DNA of 64,000 bases from SLQH01 sp964612995 (GTDB lineage: Bacteria; Planctomycetota; UBA11346): positions 1 to 64,000 of the forward strand of contig CAZTGE010000002.1 in the NCBI GenBank assembly GCA_964612995.1. Direction: 5' to 3'. A program made the translations under genes and the position numbers. The notes beneath the pieces are model-generated. The model made no database searches, was not told the origin of the DNA, and saw only the letters and a program-made list of their open reading frames with translations. Positions 14,969-23,309 of the stretch are shown piece after piece; the first letter of the stretch is position 1; every line of letters starts with the position of its first letter.

Positions 14969-15628
14969 TCAGAAACGGTAGCCGACCGAGACGAAGGCGG
15001 AGGGGTAGTCCTGCTCGACCTCGATCTCGATGAGCGAGTCGTCAGCGTGGCGGAACTTGTTTCGGCTGCGCCACGAGGTGTAGGCGGCGCCGGCGCCGAT
15101 GTCGATGCGGCCGAGATTGACGAAGGCCCCGAGCGTGGCGCCGACCTCGGTGATCAGGCCGGGCTCGCGGATGGCCAGTTGCGCAGTGTCGAGGTCGAGC
15201 CAGCCCAGGCCGATACCGACGTAGGGCATGAGCTCGATGCGGGCGGAGTCGCCGAACTCATAGACCAGGCCGAGGTGGGCCCGGAGGGTGTTGCCGCTGT
15301 AGAAGATGTCCTGGTCGCCAGCTTCTGCGGTCTGGAAGGTGCTGAACAGGCCGAAGGCGGCGCCGAGCTTCCACGGGCTGGCGGGGGCGAAGGGGCGCCG
15401 GTGGTGCGAGAGGATCTCTGCCGCGATCGCGGTATCGATCTCCAGGCCGTCGACCAGGTCCTCGTCCACGATCGGGGTCGAGATGTCGAGGCGCAGGCCG
15501 GAGAGGGTGCGCACCTCGCTGTGGTAGGCCGTGGCCGCGTGACCACGCGCGATGGTCAGAAGCATGGCCAGAACGATGCCGGTGGCCAGGAGCGCACGGC
15601 GATTGGTGGCGACCAACGATCGATGCAT
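14969..15628 (-). CDS. Outer-membrane beta-barrel protein, paralogue 1
   Basis: 219 residues from ATG 15628, behind GGGAGA. Signal peptide of about 32 residues (MHRSLVATNRRALLATGIVL, then a hydrophobic run ending AATA). The mature part has alternating hydrophobic strands with Gly and aromatic residues (LGAAFGLFSTF, RIELMPYVGIGLGWLDL, RIDIGAGAAYTSW) and ends in VSVGYRF, the C-terminal Phe that marks outer-membrane barrels. It shares the layout and several strand motifs with the protein at 18106-18756: the HLGLVYEF/HLGLVTEL, PYVGIGLGWLD/PFVGIGFGFLD and EQDYPSAF/DQEYFCAF pairs. About eight strands are expected; function may be structural or porin-like. Confidence 0.75.
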   Translation of the reverse strand: MHRSLVATNRRALLATGIVLAMLLTIARGHAATAYHSEVRTLSGLRLDISTPIVDEDLVDGLEIDTAIAAEILSHHRRPFAPASPWKLGAAFGLFSTFQTAEAGDQDIFYSGNTLRAHLGLVYEFGDSARIELMPYVGIGLGWLDLDTAQLAIREPGLITEVGATLGAFVNLGRIDIGAGAAYTSWRSRNKFRHADDSLIEIEVEQDYPSAFVSVGYRF

Positions 15629-15992
15629 GGAAGGGATCTCCCTCGGGGCTGGTGGCACACGCCAGGGGGCGGCCGCTGCCCGGCCGGCGAGACGCCGCCG
15701 CACGCCCGGGCACGGGGCGTCAAGGCTGCCGGACGGGCGCATGTCGCGTCCGCTCACATGCGTTTAGGTCCACCTCGCGGCCATCCAAGCGCCAACTGTG
15801 GCCATGGCGCGGGGTTCGGCGCACAGTCCGACCCCTCTACCAGCCCATACGCCCCCAGCTAGATAGGTGGTTTATCGGTTGTCCACATGCCGGCAGGGCT
15901 AAACTGACTGGTCGCCGCTTCGTGGTCGCGCAGATGACAGCCTCTGTGCAGCCGAACGGGCCAAGCGGCGTATCGGTAACGAAGGGGAAGCC
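15629..15992. other. Intergenic region between barrel gene and C11 lipoprotein
   Basis: 364 bases between divergent genes. It should contain both promoters. The best match on the plus strand is TTGTCC (about 15888) and TAAACT 15 bases later, which is weak. A purine-rich AACGAAGGGGAAGCC precedes the ATG at 15993. No tRNA or riboswitch was recognised. Confidence 0.4.
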
Positions 15993-17801
15993 ATGCGCGC
16001 GATCGCTCATGCATTGATCGTCTGTGTCACCAGCGTCCTGGTCTGTGGCCTCACCGGCTGCGGTGGCGATGACAAGATCAGCAATCCCATCGGCGGCAAG
16101 TTGCAGGTCGATCATGCCGCCACTGGCGGTGGCGGCGGCGGCGGCGGCGGTGGTGGTGGTGGTGGTGATGACAGCGACGATCCGGCCGACGATCCGGTCG
16201 GCTCGGACAAGACCTGGACCTTCATGGTCTACATGGCGGCGGACAACAACCTCGCCGCAGCTGGCCTCGACGACATCAAGGAGATGATGGCGGTCGGCTC
16301 GAACGACAATGTCAATGTGATCGTCAAGGCCGAGTTCGGTACCGGCTATCTCGCCTCCAGCGGGATCAACACCCCGGCCGATGCCAACATCCCCGGTCTG
16401 CCCTCGTTCCAGACGACCACCTACCTGGTCAAAGCCGGCTCGGTCGAGCCGATCAGCGCCAGCGCCAATCAGGACATGGCCGACCCGGCCACCCTGTCTG
16501 GTTTCATCAGCCAGACCGTCGAGGACTACCCCGCAGATCACACGGTGCTGGTGCTGTGGAATCACGGCCAGAACCTCGTCGGCGTGTGCCAGGACGAGAC
16601 CGACAGCGGGTACGACATGATGGATCTGCTCGAGATGCGGACCGCCGTCGTGGAGGCAGGCGTCCACCTCGACATCGTCGATATCGACGCCTGTCTGATG
16701 GCCCGGCTCGAGGTGGCCGAGGTCCTCTACGAGCACTGCGACTACCTCGTCGCCTCGCTGTTGACCGAACCGTTCGATGGCGATCCCTACACCCCCATGC
16801 TGCAGCATCTGACCGCCAATCCGGACCAGACCCCCGAGGCCTACGCCGCCACCATCTGCCGCGACTATGTCGAGTCCTATGGCAGCCCGGATGACGGTTC
16901 GGTGACCAAGTCGGCGCTCGACATGGAAGTGTATCCACTGTTCCGTTCGGCGCTCGACGACCTCGCTGCGGACATGGAGGCCGCGCTGCTCGACGGTTCG
17001 CGCTCGGAGATCGAGGCCGCGCGCGACGCGGCGGTCGCGATCGATGCCGAGGTCGATCGCGACCTCGGCCACTTCATCGCCGAGGTCAAGAACCGCGCTT
17101 CGGCCGCACTGCCCGCAGCCCTGTTCACCAGCACCGAGAACGCGCTGGACAGCATGGTGGTGGCCAACGAGTTCCGCGTCGTCGGCGGTACGCCGGCTGG
17201 TCTGGCCTCGTGTACCGGGCTCGGCGGGTTCCTGCCGAGCACCATCGGCGACGAAGGCCTGATCAGCATGGACAGCTTCGAGCAGATCATGCTCGGCAGC
17301 ATGCCCAACTGGTGCAGCTTCGTGCGCGAGCTGCTCGGCAGCAGCATGTACGATGCCGAGAACCCCCCGGAGTTCGGTTTCCAACTCGAATGGAGCGATC
17401 CGAATGTCGACATCGATCTCTATGTCAAGGAGCCGAGCGTCAACGACTCGGGCAGTTTATGGGTCGCGCCGTTCATGGGCACTGTCTCTCCGCAGGGCTA
17501 CATGGGGGGAGGCTGGGGCTGGGAAGGCTGGGTGTCGAAGGAATGGGTGATGGTCGGCGAGTTCGAGGCCTACGTCGCCCTGTACGACGACAACAGCGCT
17601 GGCACGCCGACGATCGAGGTGACCTGGTCGACCCTGGAGGGCGGAGACTGGGTCGAACAGGGGACCGTCGAGGTGAGCGACCTGCAGCCGATCAATGTCG
17701 ATATCTGGACCGGTCCCACGCCGGGACAGGAAGATGCGATCGACGATGACCTGCACAGCAACTGGAAGTACCTCACCAGTGTGATCGTCAACAGCGGCTG
17801 A
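15993..17801 (+). CDS. Clostripain-family (C11) cysteine protease lipoprotein
   Basis: 602 residues with GAAGGGGA ahead of the ATG. A signal peptide ends in the lipobox LTGC (about residue 23), so it is an envelope lipoprotein. Residues 45-58 are a run of 14 glycines, followed by an acidic linker. The protease domain starts at TWTFMVYMAADNNL, a family hallmark, and contains the catalytic pair His 191 (LVLWNHGQ) and Cys 234 (DIDACLM). Other family traits are DYLVAS and the later SALDM segment. Residues from about 450 form a beta-rich C-terminal domain with FQLEWSDPNVDIDLYVKEP, like a bacterial pre-peptidase/adhesion module. Clostripain relatives cut after Arg and often process secreted proteins. 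It lies between two related beta-barrel genes. A 13-bp-stem hairpin follows the gene. Confidence 0.9.
   Translation: MRAIAHALIVCVTSVLVCGLTGCGGDDKISNPIGGKLQVDHAATGGGGGGGGGGGGGGDDSDDPADDPVGSDKTWTFMVYMAADNNLAAAGLDDIKEMMAVGSNDNVNVIVKAEFGTGYLASSGINTPADANIPGLPSFQTTTYLVKAGSVEPISASANQDMADPATLSGFISQTVEDYPADHTVLVLWNHGQNLVGVCQDETDSGYDMMDLLEMRTAVVEAGVHLDIVDIDACLMARLEVAEVLYEHCDYLVASLLTEPFDGDPYTPMLQHLTANPDQTPEAYAATICRDYVESYGSPDDGSVTKSALDMEVYPLFRSALDDLAADMEAALLDGSRSEIEAARDAAVAIDAEVDRDLGHFIAEVKNRASAALPAALFTSTENALDSMVVANEFRVVGGTPAGLASCTGLGGFLPSTIGDEGLISMDSFEQIMLGSMPNWCSFVRELLGSSMYDAENPPEFGFQLEWSDPNVDIDLYVKEPSVNDSGSLWVAPFMGTVSPQGYMGGGWGWEGWVSKEWVMVGEFEAYVALYDDNSAGTPTIEVTWSTLEGGDWVEQGTVEVSDLQPINVDIWTGPTPGQEDAIDDDLHSNWKYLTSVIVNSG
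16125..16166 (+). repeat. Poly-glycine trinucleotide tract in the C11 lipoprotein
   Basis: Fourteen GGY codons in a row, with six GGC then six GGT at the end. Being a triplet repeat, slippage would change linker length without shifting the frame. It links the lipid anchor to the protease domain. Confidence 0.85.
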
Positions 17802-17827
17802 TCGCGATGTCCACCGGTCCAGACGCG

Positions 17828-17857
17828 CGAACGGCCGGAGTACCCTCCGGCCGTTCG
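17828..17857 (+). terminator. Terminator-like hairpin after the C11 lipoprotein gene
   Basis: Perfect 13-bp stem (17828-17840 with 17845-17857) and TACC tetraloop, 26 bases past the stop. No T-run follows. Confidence 0.55.
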
Positions 17858-17873
17858 CATGTCCAGGGCAGCA

Positions 17874-17920
17874 TGCCCTGCCCCTGCCCCTGCCCCTGCC
17901 CCTGCCCTGCCCTGCCCTGC
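17874..17920. repeat. Short tandem repeat of TGCCC/TGCCCC units
   Basis: Eight head-to-tail units: one of 5 bases, four of 6, three of 5. It lies in the 304-base gene-free stretch 17802-18105, which otherwise has the hairpin above and about 180 bases of GC-rich sequence without recognised features. Confidence 0.85.
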
Positions 17921-18105
17921 GCAAGCGTGGCGTGGTAGCTCCGGCTTGGGCGCTTGCGTGGCGCACGATTCATCGACGCCCGGGTGGGCTCGGCTCCTGC
18001 AGCCGGCGCCCGGCTTGGACGGTACAGGCCTGAGTACGCCATCCTGCGGCGGGGCGAAGGATGTGGAGGCGACGACGGGGGGAGGGCGCTACTGCGTCTG
18101 CAGCC

Positions 18106-18756
18106 TCAGAAGCGCCAGCCGCCGGTGAGGAAGGCGCAGAAGTATTCCTGGTCCACATCGAGCCTGACCACCGTGCTCTGTTCGAACACGAAGCGTTGCA
18201 GGCCCTGGCGGTTGACGTAGCCGGCGCCGCCACCGAATTCGACGCTGCCGATGTTGGCGAACACGCCGAGATTGAGGCCGTATTCGACCGTCAGTCCGGG
18301 TTCGTATTCCTCGAACTCGGGCACGCTGATGTCGAGGAAGCCGAAGCCGATGCCGACGAAAGGCGTGGCTTCGATGCGCAAGTACTCGGTCAGTTCGGTC
18401 ACCAGGCCGAGGTGATAGCGGACGATGGGGGCGGTGTAGTCGACAGTGATGCCTTGATCGTCAGCGCTCTGGACCACCACCGCCAGGGCGGGACTGCCGC
18501 TGAGTCGGAAGCGACTGAGCGGTTGGACCGGATAGGAATGGACCCAGGCGACCTCGGCGGTGAAGCTGTCGCCCGGCTCGACATTGCGCACGATCTCGAT
18601 GTCTTCGAGCGGCGTGTAGACGTTGAGCCGCAACCCGCTACGGCCGGGGAACTCGCGCGGTGCGTATTCGAGCGCCGCGGCCTGTCCGGTGGCCAGCAGT
18701 GCGGCCAGGGCGGTGATCGACCGGATTCGGCGACGGGGTCCGTCACGCAATGCCAT
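18106..18756 (-). CDS. Outer-membrane beta-barrel protein, paralogue 2
   Basis: 216 residues from ATG 18756, with a strong GAGGAGG seven bases upstream. Basic signal peptide (RDGPRRRIRSITALAALLA, cleavage near AAALE). The mature protein has about eight amphipathic strands and ends TGGWRF. It shares layout and motifs with the 14969-15628 protein and the two flank the C11 protease lipoprotein on the opposite strand. One Cys (YFCAF) is in the last strands. Export to the outer membrane is likely; cargo or ligand unknown. Confidence 0.75.
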   Translation of the reverse strand: MALRDGPRRRIRSITALAALLATGQAAALEYAPREFPGRSGLRLNVYTPLEDIEIVRNVEPGDSFTAEVAWVHSYPVQPLSRFRLSGSPALAVVVQSADDQGITVDYTAPIVRYHLGLVTELTEYLRIEATPFVGIGFGFLDISVPEFEEYEPGLTVEYGLNLGVFANIGSVEFGGGAGYVNRQGLQRFVFEQSTVVRLDVDQEYFCAFLTGGWRF

Positions 18757-18875
18757 GGAAACCTCCTCGGATGGACGCGAGCGCTGTCCTGCGCAACCCC
18801 TCCTCTAGTCGACCGCCAACGCCGCTGAAGCCGAAACTGCGTGCGCGCCGTCAGGCAGTTCGCACACCTGGCCGG

Positions 18876-21104
18876 TCATTCGCCCGCTGGCACCGAGCGC
18901 CGCCGCAGTTTGAAGGCGAGATGATGGCGGAACGGCGGAGGCCGCAGGACCAGTTCGCCGCCGGGATGGTCGATCTCGTCGCGTTCCCGGATGCGCCCTG
19001 AATCGGCATCCCACCACTCGACCTGCATCGCCCCGGCCGCGATCTGCGTGCCGACCCTCACCGTCGCCTCGCGGTGGAGCGCGTCGGCCTTGCCCGCGTA
19101 GCCCCAGCGCCGGGCGAGGATGTACCCGAGCATGTCGCCCGGCGCGAACCAGGCGTTGATCCACAACTCACCGGCACTGCTCCGGCCCGTGAGCGGTAGT
19201 GAGCGTTTGGCCTGGCCGCGCAGGTCTTCGCCAGCGAGGAACCGGGCCACCGCCGCGTAGGGGCCGTAGCGCTCGTTCTGGTCGACCCATTCGAACCACC
19301 ACAGCATCGGGGTGCCGCCATGGCCCGAGGTGATCGCGGCCCAGGGGCCCGAGCGGTGTTCGGCGATCAGCTGCGGCTCGGGGCAGGCCTTGGAGCTGCC
19401 GCCGTACTCGGTCACCAGCACCGGTTTGCCGAAGCGGGCGAGTCCGGCGCCGGAATGCTGTGTGCTGTCGCGCAGCAGTTGCGCGAGGAGTTTGCCGCGA
19501 TCGCGGCGGCGGCCGTGGTAGGCATCGATGCACACGTAATCGATCTGCGGCAGCCGGACGATCGTGCGGTCGGGGCTGCGGAAGTCGCCGGCCCAGTGGG
19601 TGGTCACCGGGTGGTCGTAGACATCGAGCGCATGCCAGCGCTCGCTGGCATGCCGGTGCCATTCACGCAGATGGCTGCCACCGGCAGTGAGGTTGATCTC
19701 GCTCCACAGCTTCCACCCCAGGATCGCCGGATGGTCGGCGTAGCGGGCGATGAGGTAGCGGCGGTACTGTTCCTGCTTGGCCAGGGCGAAGGGGCGGTGG
19801 AACAGGGCCGTGGCCGAGCGGAACGGACCACCATTGCGCTTGTTGTACGGGCTGTTCTGCCATTCGCGATCGACCCGTTCGCTGCCCATGCCGTGGTTGT
19901 GGATGACCAGGTTGACGCGCACGCCGTGGGCGTAGGCCTGATCGAGGATGCGATCGAGCCGTTGGGCGTTGGGTTGGTGATAGCGGCCGATGCCGTGGAA
20001 GTGCGGCCAGTCGTCGCGCCACTCCAGGGCCAGATTCCAGGAGCACATCCAGATCTCGGTCGCGTTGCCGCCGGCGGCGGCGAGGCGCGCGAGGTAGGCG
20101 GCGTAGGAATGGCTGCGCAGGTCCGGCGTCTCCCGCTTGATCGGTGTGCATCGGGCGCCGCGCGGATCGTTGACCGAGCGGATGTTCAGCCCGATCGGGT
20201 AATAGAAGCGTTCGCCGCCGGGACCGACGCCGAAGAACCGCGGGTCGCGCGCATCCACGCGCACGTAGTCGTCCCAGGGGGCACCGGTCACCTGCAGGGG
20301 TGGCAGCGCGAGCGTCACGCGGCGTTCGTCGGCCAGCCCCTGGTTCCAGATTCCCACCAGTTCGATGGTATGGCGGCCCGGTAGCCGCGCTCGGTAGCGC
20401 ACGGCGAAGCGGCCCTGGCCGCGGGGGATCGCCGCCTCGTGGTCGCCGGCGGGCTGCAGGTCCATCTCCTGGAGGAAGAAGCCGTCGATGGTGTGGACGC
20501 TGCCTCCCGGTGTGCGGATGTTCGCCAGGAGGCGGAAGCGCTCGTGGTCGTAGGGGTTGCTCGGGAATGGCGCGGGCACGCATTCCAGCTGCCAGCGGCG
20601 CCCGGTCTCGATCGCTCCGGTGGGCAGGTCCAGATCGAGCAGTCGCGGCCGGGTCGTTGCCTCGTTGGCCGCGGCGCGCGGGCGCGCGGTGAACGCGATC
20701 CGGGCGCGGGTCTCTTCGGCCGTGGCGAAGATCAGGCCGAGGCGTTGACTCAGGGCATAGCGGTAGGGGGTCCAGGCCGCGCTGTGCCCGGCGCTCGACA
20801 TCCGGCTGCTCGCACCTGCCGCGACCTCCAGCACCACCTGGTGACGGCCCGGGCCGAAGGTCTCGGGATGCATGGACTGGAACCAGTGGCCCTCCTGGTC
20901 GGTCACCCAGGCGCCGACCCGCAGGTCGCGCGGAGCGTCGTCTGGCACGCTCAAGGTGAGGTCGATCACCGCCAGGGCATCGGGCAGTTCCCAGCTGGCG
21001 ATGGTCACCGGGGTGCTCAGTGGCCCACGCAGGCTGACCGTGCGCTCGCCGCCGGTGGCGACGCTGCCGATGATCGCCAGCAGGACCAGACTCGCGGCGC
21101 GCAT
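18876..21104 (-). CDS. Secreted glycoside-hydrolase-like protein, paralogue 1
   Basis: 742 residues from ATG 21104 (no clear ribosome site); signal peptide MRAASLVLLAIIGSVATGG. Residues 20-270 are two beta-sandwich modules, the second resembling the DUF5060-type domain placed before GH catalytic domains. A PWDDYVRVDARDPRFF joint leads to a TIM barrel (about 295-640): YYPIGLNIRS, NATEIWMCSWNLAL, VRVNLVIHNHG, GWKLWSEINLT with probable acid/base Glu 469, IDYVCIDAYH, and KPVLVTEYGG with probable nucleophile Glu 566. This spacing is typical of clan GH-A enzymes. A C-terminal beta-sandwich (about 645-735) closes the protein. A paralogue of similar size is at 33195-35546. Likely cuts a polysaccharide outside the cytoplasm; the substrate cannot be stated. 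Confidence 0.85.
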   Translation of the reverse strand: MRAASLVLLAIIGSVATGGERTVSLRGPLSTPVTIASWELPDALAVIDLTLSVPDDAPRDLRVGAWVTDQEGHWFQSMHPETFGPGRHQVVLEVAAGASSRMSSAGHSAAWTPYRYALSQRLGLIFATAEETRARIAFTARPRAAANEATTRPRLLDLDLPTGAIETGRRWQLECVPAPFPSNPYDHERFRLLANIRTPGGSVHTIDGFFLQEMDLQPAGDHEAAIPRGQGRFAVRYRARLPGRHTIELVGIWNQGLADERRVTLALPPLQVTGAPWDDYVRVDARDPRFFGVGPGGERFYYPIGLNIRSVNDPRGARCTPIKRETPDLRSHSYAAYLARLAAAGGNATEIWMCSWNLALEWRDDWPHFHGIGRYHQPNAQRLDRILDQAYAHGVRVNLVIHNHGMGSERVDREWQNSPYNKRNGGPFRSATALFHRPFALAKQEQYRRYLIARYADHPAILGWKLWSEINLTAGGSHLREWHRHASERWHALDVYDHPVTTHWAGDFRSPDRTIVRLPQIDYVCIDAYHGRRRDRGKLLAQLLRDSTQHSGAGLARFGKPVLVTEYGGSSKACPEPQLIAEHRSGPWAAITSGHGGTPMLWWFEWVDQNERYGPYAAVARFLAGEDLRGQAKRSLPLTGRSSAGELWINAWFAPGDMLGYILARRWGYAGKADALHREATVRVGTQIAAGAMQVEWWDADSGRIRERDEIDHPGGELVLRPPPFRHHLAFKLRRRSVPAGE

Positions 21105-21204
21105 GGTAGGGAGTGTCGGCGCCCAGGTCGGGGGGGCAACGTGCTGCCGGGGCATGCCCGGTTGTACGCCTGCGCCTGCGATCCGCTGAGGCTCGCACCA
21201 GCCG

Positions 21205-21403
21205 CAGGGCGACTCAGAGCTCGCAAATGAGGGCCCCTGCCTCGCCTCCATCTGCGTCACTATGGCCCAGGCACCAAAGAGAGCGGGGCGGTTGGACGCA
21301 GGTGGAGGCGACGCAAGGCATGGAAACAGGGGGTCACAACATGGGACCATCACTCGATGGTCCCATGTTGTGACCCCGTCATCCCTGGCTTTGAGCAGCC
21401 CTG
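21205..21403. repeat. Long stem-loop element B, copy 2
   Basis: Imperfect ends (about 21205-21224 and 21388-21403) pair as in copy 1 at 2548-2700. The central stem is 16 bp, 21243-21258 with 21295-21310, with one G-U pair, around a 36-base loop that shares CACCAAAGAG and GGGCGGTTG with copy 1. The stems differ in sequence between copies yet both pair. Copy 2 also carries a 21-bp perfect palindrome (21330-21377) where copy 1 has unrelated sequence. Confidence 0.65.
21330..21377. repeat. Perfect 21-bp inverted repeat inside element B copy 2
   Basis: Arms 21330-21350 and 21357-21377 are exact reverse complements with a 6-base spacer (CACTCG). Copy 1 of the element lacks it, so it was gained or exchanged separately. 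Confidence 0.85.
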
Positions 21404-21458
21404 GGCACCAGCCGTTCCCGTCGCTTGTCTGGCTGCGTGTGCGGGTCAGGATCGGACC

Positions 21459-23309
21459 ATGACCGCGGTATCTGCAGGCGGGGTGACGATCGATGCGCTC
21501 TGCGCCCTGGCGCGTCAGCAGGGGTTGCGCGATGCCGCGGCCCTGGAGCGGCTGGCCGAGGTCGCTCGTCGCGCCGGGGTCGATTCGCCGGCCACCATGC
21601 GCGCGTTCATCCTCGGCTCGGACATGCTCGGCGACGCCTTGCGTCGCGCGCTGACCCAGGCCCTGCCGCCGCGTGACGATCTGCGCTATGGCGCGATCAC
21701 CATCGCCGGCCACCTCGCGGTCGGTGGCATGGGCGATGTCTGGCTCGGGACGACGCCCGACGGCGCGCTGTGTGTGGTCAAGACCATCCGGCCGGACGTG
21801 GCGAATCCCGACTTCATCCGCCGCTTCGATCGCGAGGTGCGGCTCACCGCCCGTATCCGCAGCCCGCACGTGGTCCGTTGCATCGATTTCGGCATCGCTG
21901 GCGAGCGGTCCTATCTCGCGCTCGAGCACGTCGCCGGCGGTGATCTGCACCACCTGATCCGGCAGCACGGCCGGTTGAACGAGACCGAGGCGGTCTCGCT
22001 CGCGATCCAGATCGCCCGGGGGCTGCACGCGGCGCACGCCTGCGATCTGGTCCATCGCGATCTCAAGCCGAAGAACGTGTTCATCACCGCCGCGGGCGTG
22101 GCCAAGCTCGGCGACTTCGGTCTCGCGCGCAGCACCTCGCAGCAGCGCACCATGTTGACGATGACCGGGACCACCGTCGGCACGCCGGCCTACATGTCGC
22201 CCGAACAGGTGCGCGGTCACGACGATCTCGATATCCGCACCGACATCTACGCGCTCGGGGTGGTGCTCTACGAATGCCTGATCGGCCGGCCGCCCTTCGC
22301 CGGTGGGCAGGCCGTGGTGTTGCGTGCGCATCTGTCGCAAGCGGTGGGCGATGTGCGCAGTCTGCGCCCCGAGCTGAGCGAGCGCGTGGCCCGCACGATT
22401 ATCAAGTGCATGGCCAAGGAGCCCGGCCGCCGCTTCTCGAGTCCATCGCGGCTGGTCCACAGCCTCGAGCAGACCCTGCGCAGCTGTGCGCACGACGACG
22501 CCACGCTCGCGCCGGGAGTGGCCGCCGCGGCCGTGCCCGACGCCACGCTCTCCGGGGGCGAGGTGGTGGCCCGCGGCGCATCTCCGCCGCCGGTGGCGCC
22601 GGTCTTGCGACAGGGCTCGCCAGCCGGGATCGATCCGATGGCCCGCACCGCCACTGTGGCCGCGCCCGCTGCCGCCGGATACAGCGGCGATTGGCTGGTG
22701 CTCTGCGGCAGCGGGGCACTGGCCGGGCAGCTGATCCACTGCTTCGCGCGCTCGCGCCTGCTATTCGGCAAGAAGCGCAGCGAACCGGTCGACGTCTGCC
22801 TGCGGGTCTACCCGATCGCCGAGCACGATGCCGCCTGCCGTCGCATCAGTCGACAGCACTTCGAGCTCGCGTGGGATCCTGCGAACGGGGAGCTGCGTTG
22901 CAGCGATTGCGGCAGCGCCAACGGCACCACGCTCGATGGTCAGGTCCTGCGCCGGTCCAGCTGTGTGCTGCAACCCGGCGGCCATCGCCTGAGCGTGCCG
23001 AGCTCGATCGCGCTCACCCTCGCGTGCCGACAGCCAGAGCACGTGATGCTCACCCGCGAAGGCAACCGCCCCTCGCTGGCCTACGTCATGGTCCTGCATC
23101 GGTTCACCATCGGCGGTCCGCTCGCCGATCTGGCCCTGCCGGCGGGCGGTGCGGGGCTGCCGATGCTCGAACTCGAACAGGTCGATGGCCGCTGGCGGTG
23201 GCGCCTCGATCGCTCCCAGCCCTGGGCACCGCTCGCGCTCGGCCAGGATTGGGAGTCCGCCGGGCTGCCCCTGCAGGCGGTCGCGGGGAGCCATGACCAC
23301 TTTGTCTGA
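21459..23309 (+). CDS. Ser/Thr protein kinase with C-terminal FHA domain
   Basis: 616 residues from ATG 21459. Residues 1-75 are a helical N-terminal region. Kinase domain about 78-345: Gly loop AVGGMGDVW, VVK lysine, HRDLKPKN (His 199, Asp 201), DFG, GTPAYMSPEQ, DIYALGVVLYE. An Ala/Pro/Gly linker (about 345-410) leads to a region from 420 with an FHA domain: RRISRQHFELAWD and CGSANGTTLDG, the phosphothreonine-binding Ser-x-x-His and S-x-N-G-T motifs. No transmembrane helix seen. The FHA part may bind autophosphorylated kinase or another phosphoprotein. The last 17 bases overlap the next gene, whose ribosome site lies inside this one, so the two are translated together. Confidence 0.92.
   Translation: MTAVSAGGVTIDALCALARQQGLRDAAALERLAEVARRAGVDSPATMRAFILGSDMLGDALRRALTQALPPRDDLRYGAITIAGHLAVGGMGDVWLGTTPDGALCVVKTIRPDVANPDFIRRFDREVRLTARIRSPHVVRCIDFGIAGERSYLALEHVAGGDLHHLIRQHGRLNETEAVSLAIQIARGLHAAHACDLVHRDLKPKNVFITAAGVAKLGDFGLARSTSQQRTMLTMTGTTVGTPAYMSPEQVRGHDDLDIRTDIYALGVVLYECLIGRPPFAGGQAVVLRAHLSQAVGDVRSLRPELSERVARTIIKCMAKEPGRRFSSPSRLVHSLEQTLRSCAHDDATLAPGVAAAAVPDATLSGGEVVARGASPPPVAPVLRQGSPAGIDPMARTATVAAPAAAGYSGDWLVLCGSGALAGQLIHCFARSRLLFGKKRSEPVDVCLRVYPIAEHDAACRRISRQHFELAWDPANGELRCSDCGSANGTTLDGQVLRRSSCVLQPGGHRLSVPSSIALTLACRQPEHVMLTREGNRPSLAYVMVLHRFTIGGPLADLALPAGGAGLPMLELEQVDGRWRWRLDRSQPWAPLALGQDWESAGLPLQAVAGSHDHFV

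Larger units (their letters stand above)
21105..21458. other. Divergent intergenic region carrying element B copy 2
   Basis: 354 bases between the glycoside-hydrolase-like gene (minus) and the FHA kinase (plus). It is largely made up of element B copy 2 with its internal palindrome. The last 55 bases form the kinase leader, with AGGATCGG before the ATG. Confidence 0.55.

Noticed and set aside
15840..15992. Possible riboswitch before the C11 lipoprotein gene
   Set aside because: Checked by eye for cyclic di-GMP and cobalamin hallmarks; none were convincing.
21105..22739. A 545-codon upstream extension of the glycoside-hydrolase-like gene (total 1287 codons)
   Set aside because: The extension is antisense to the FHA kinase gene and runs through element B; the signal peptide at 21104 marks the true start.
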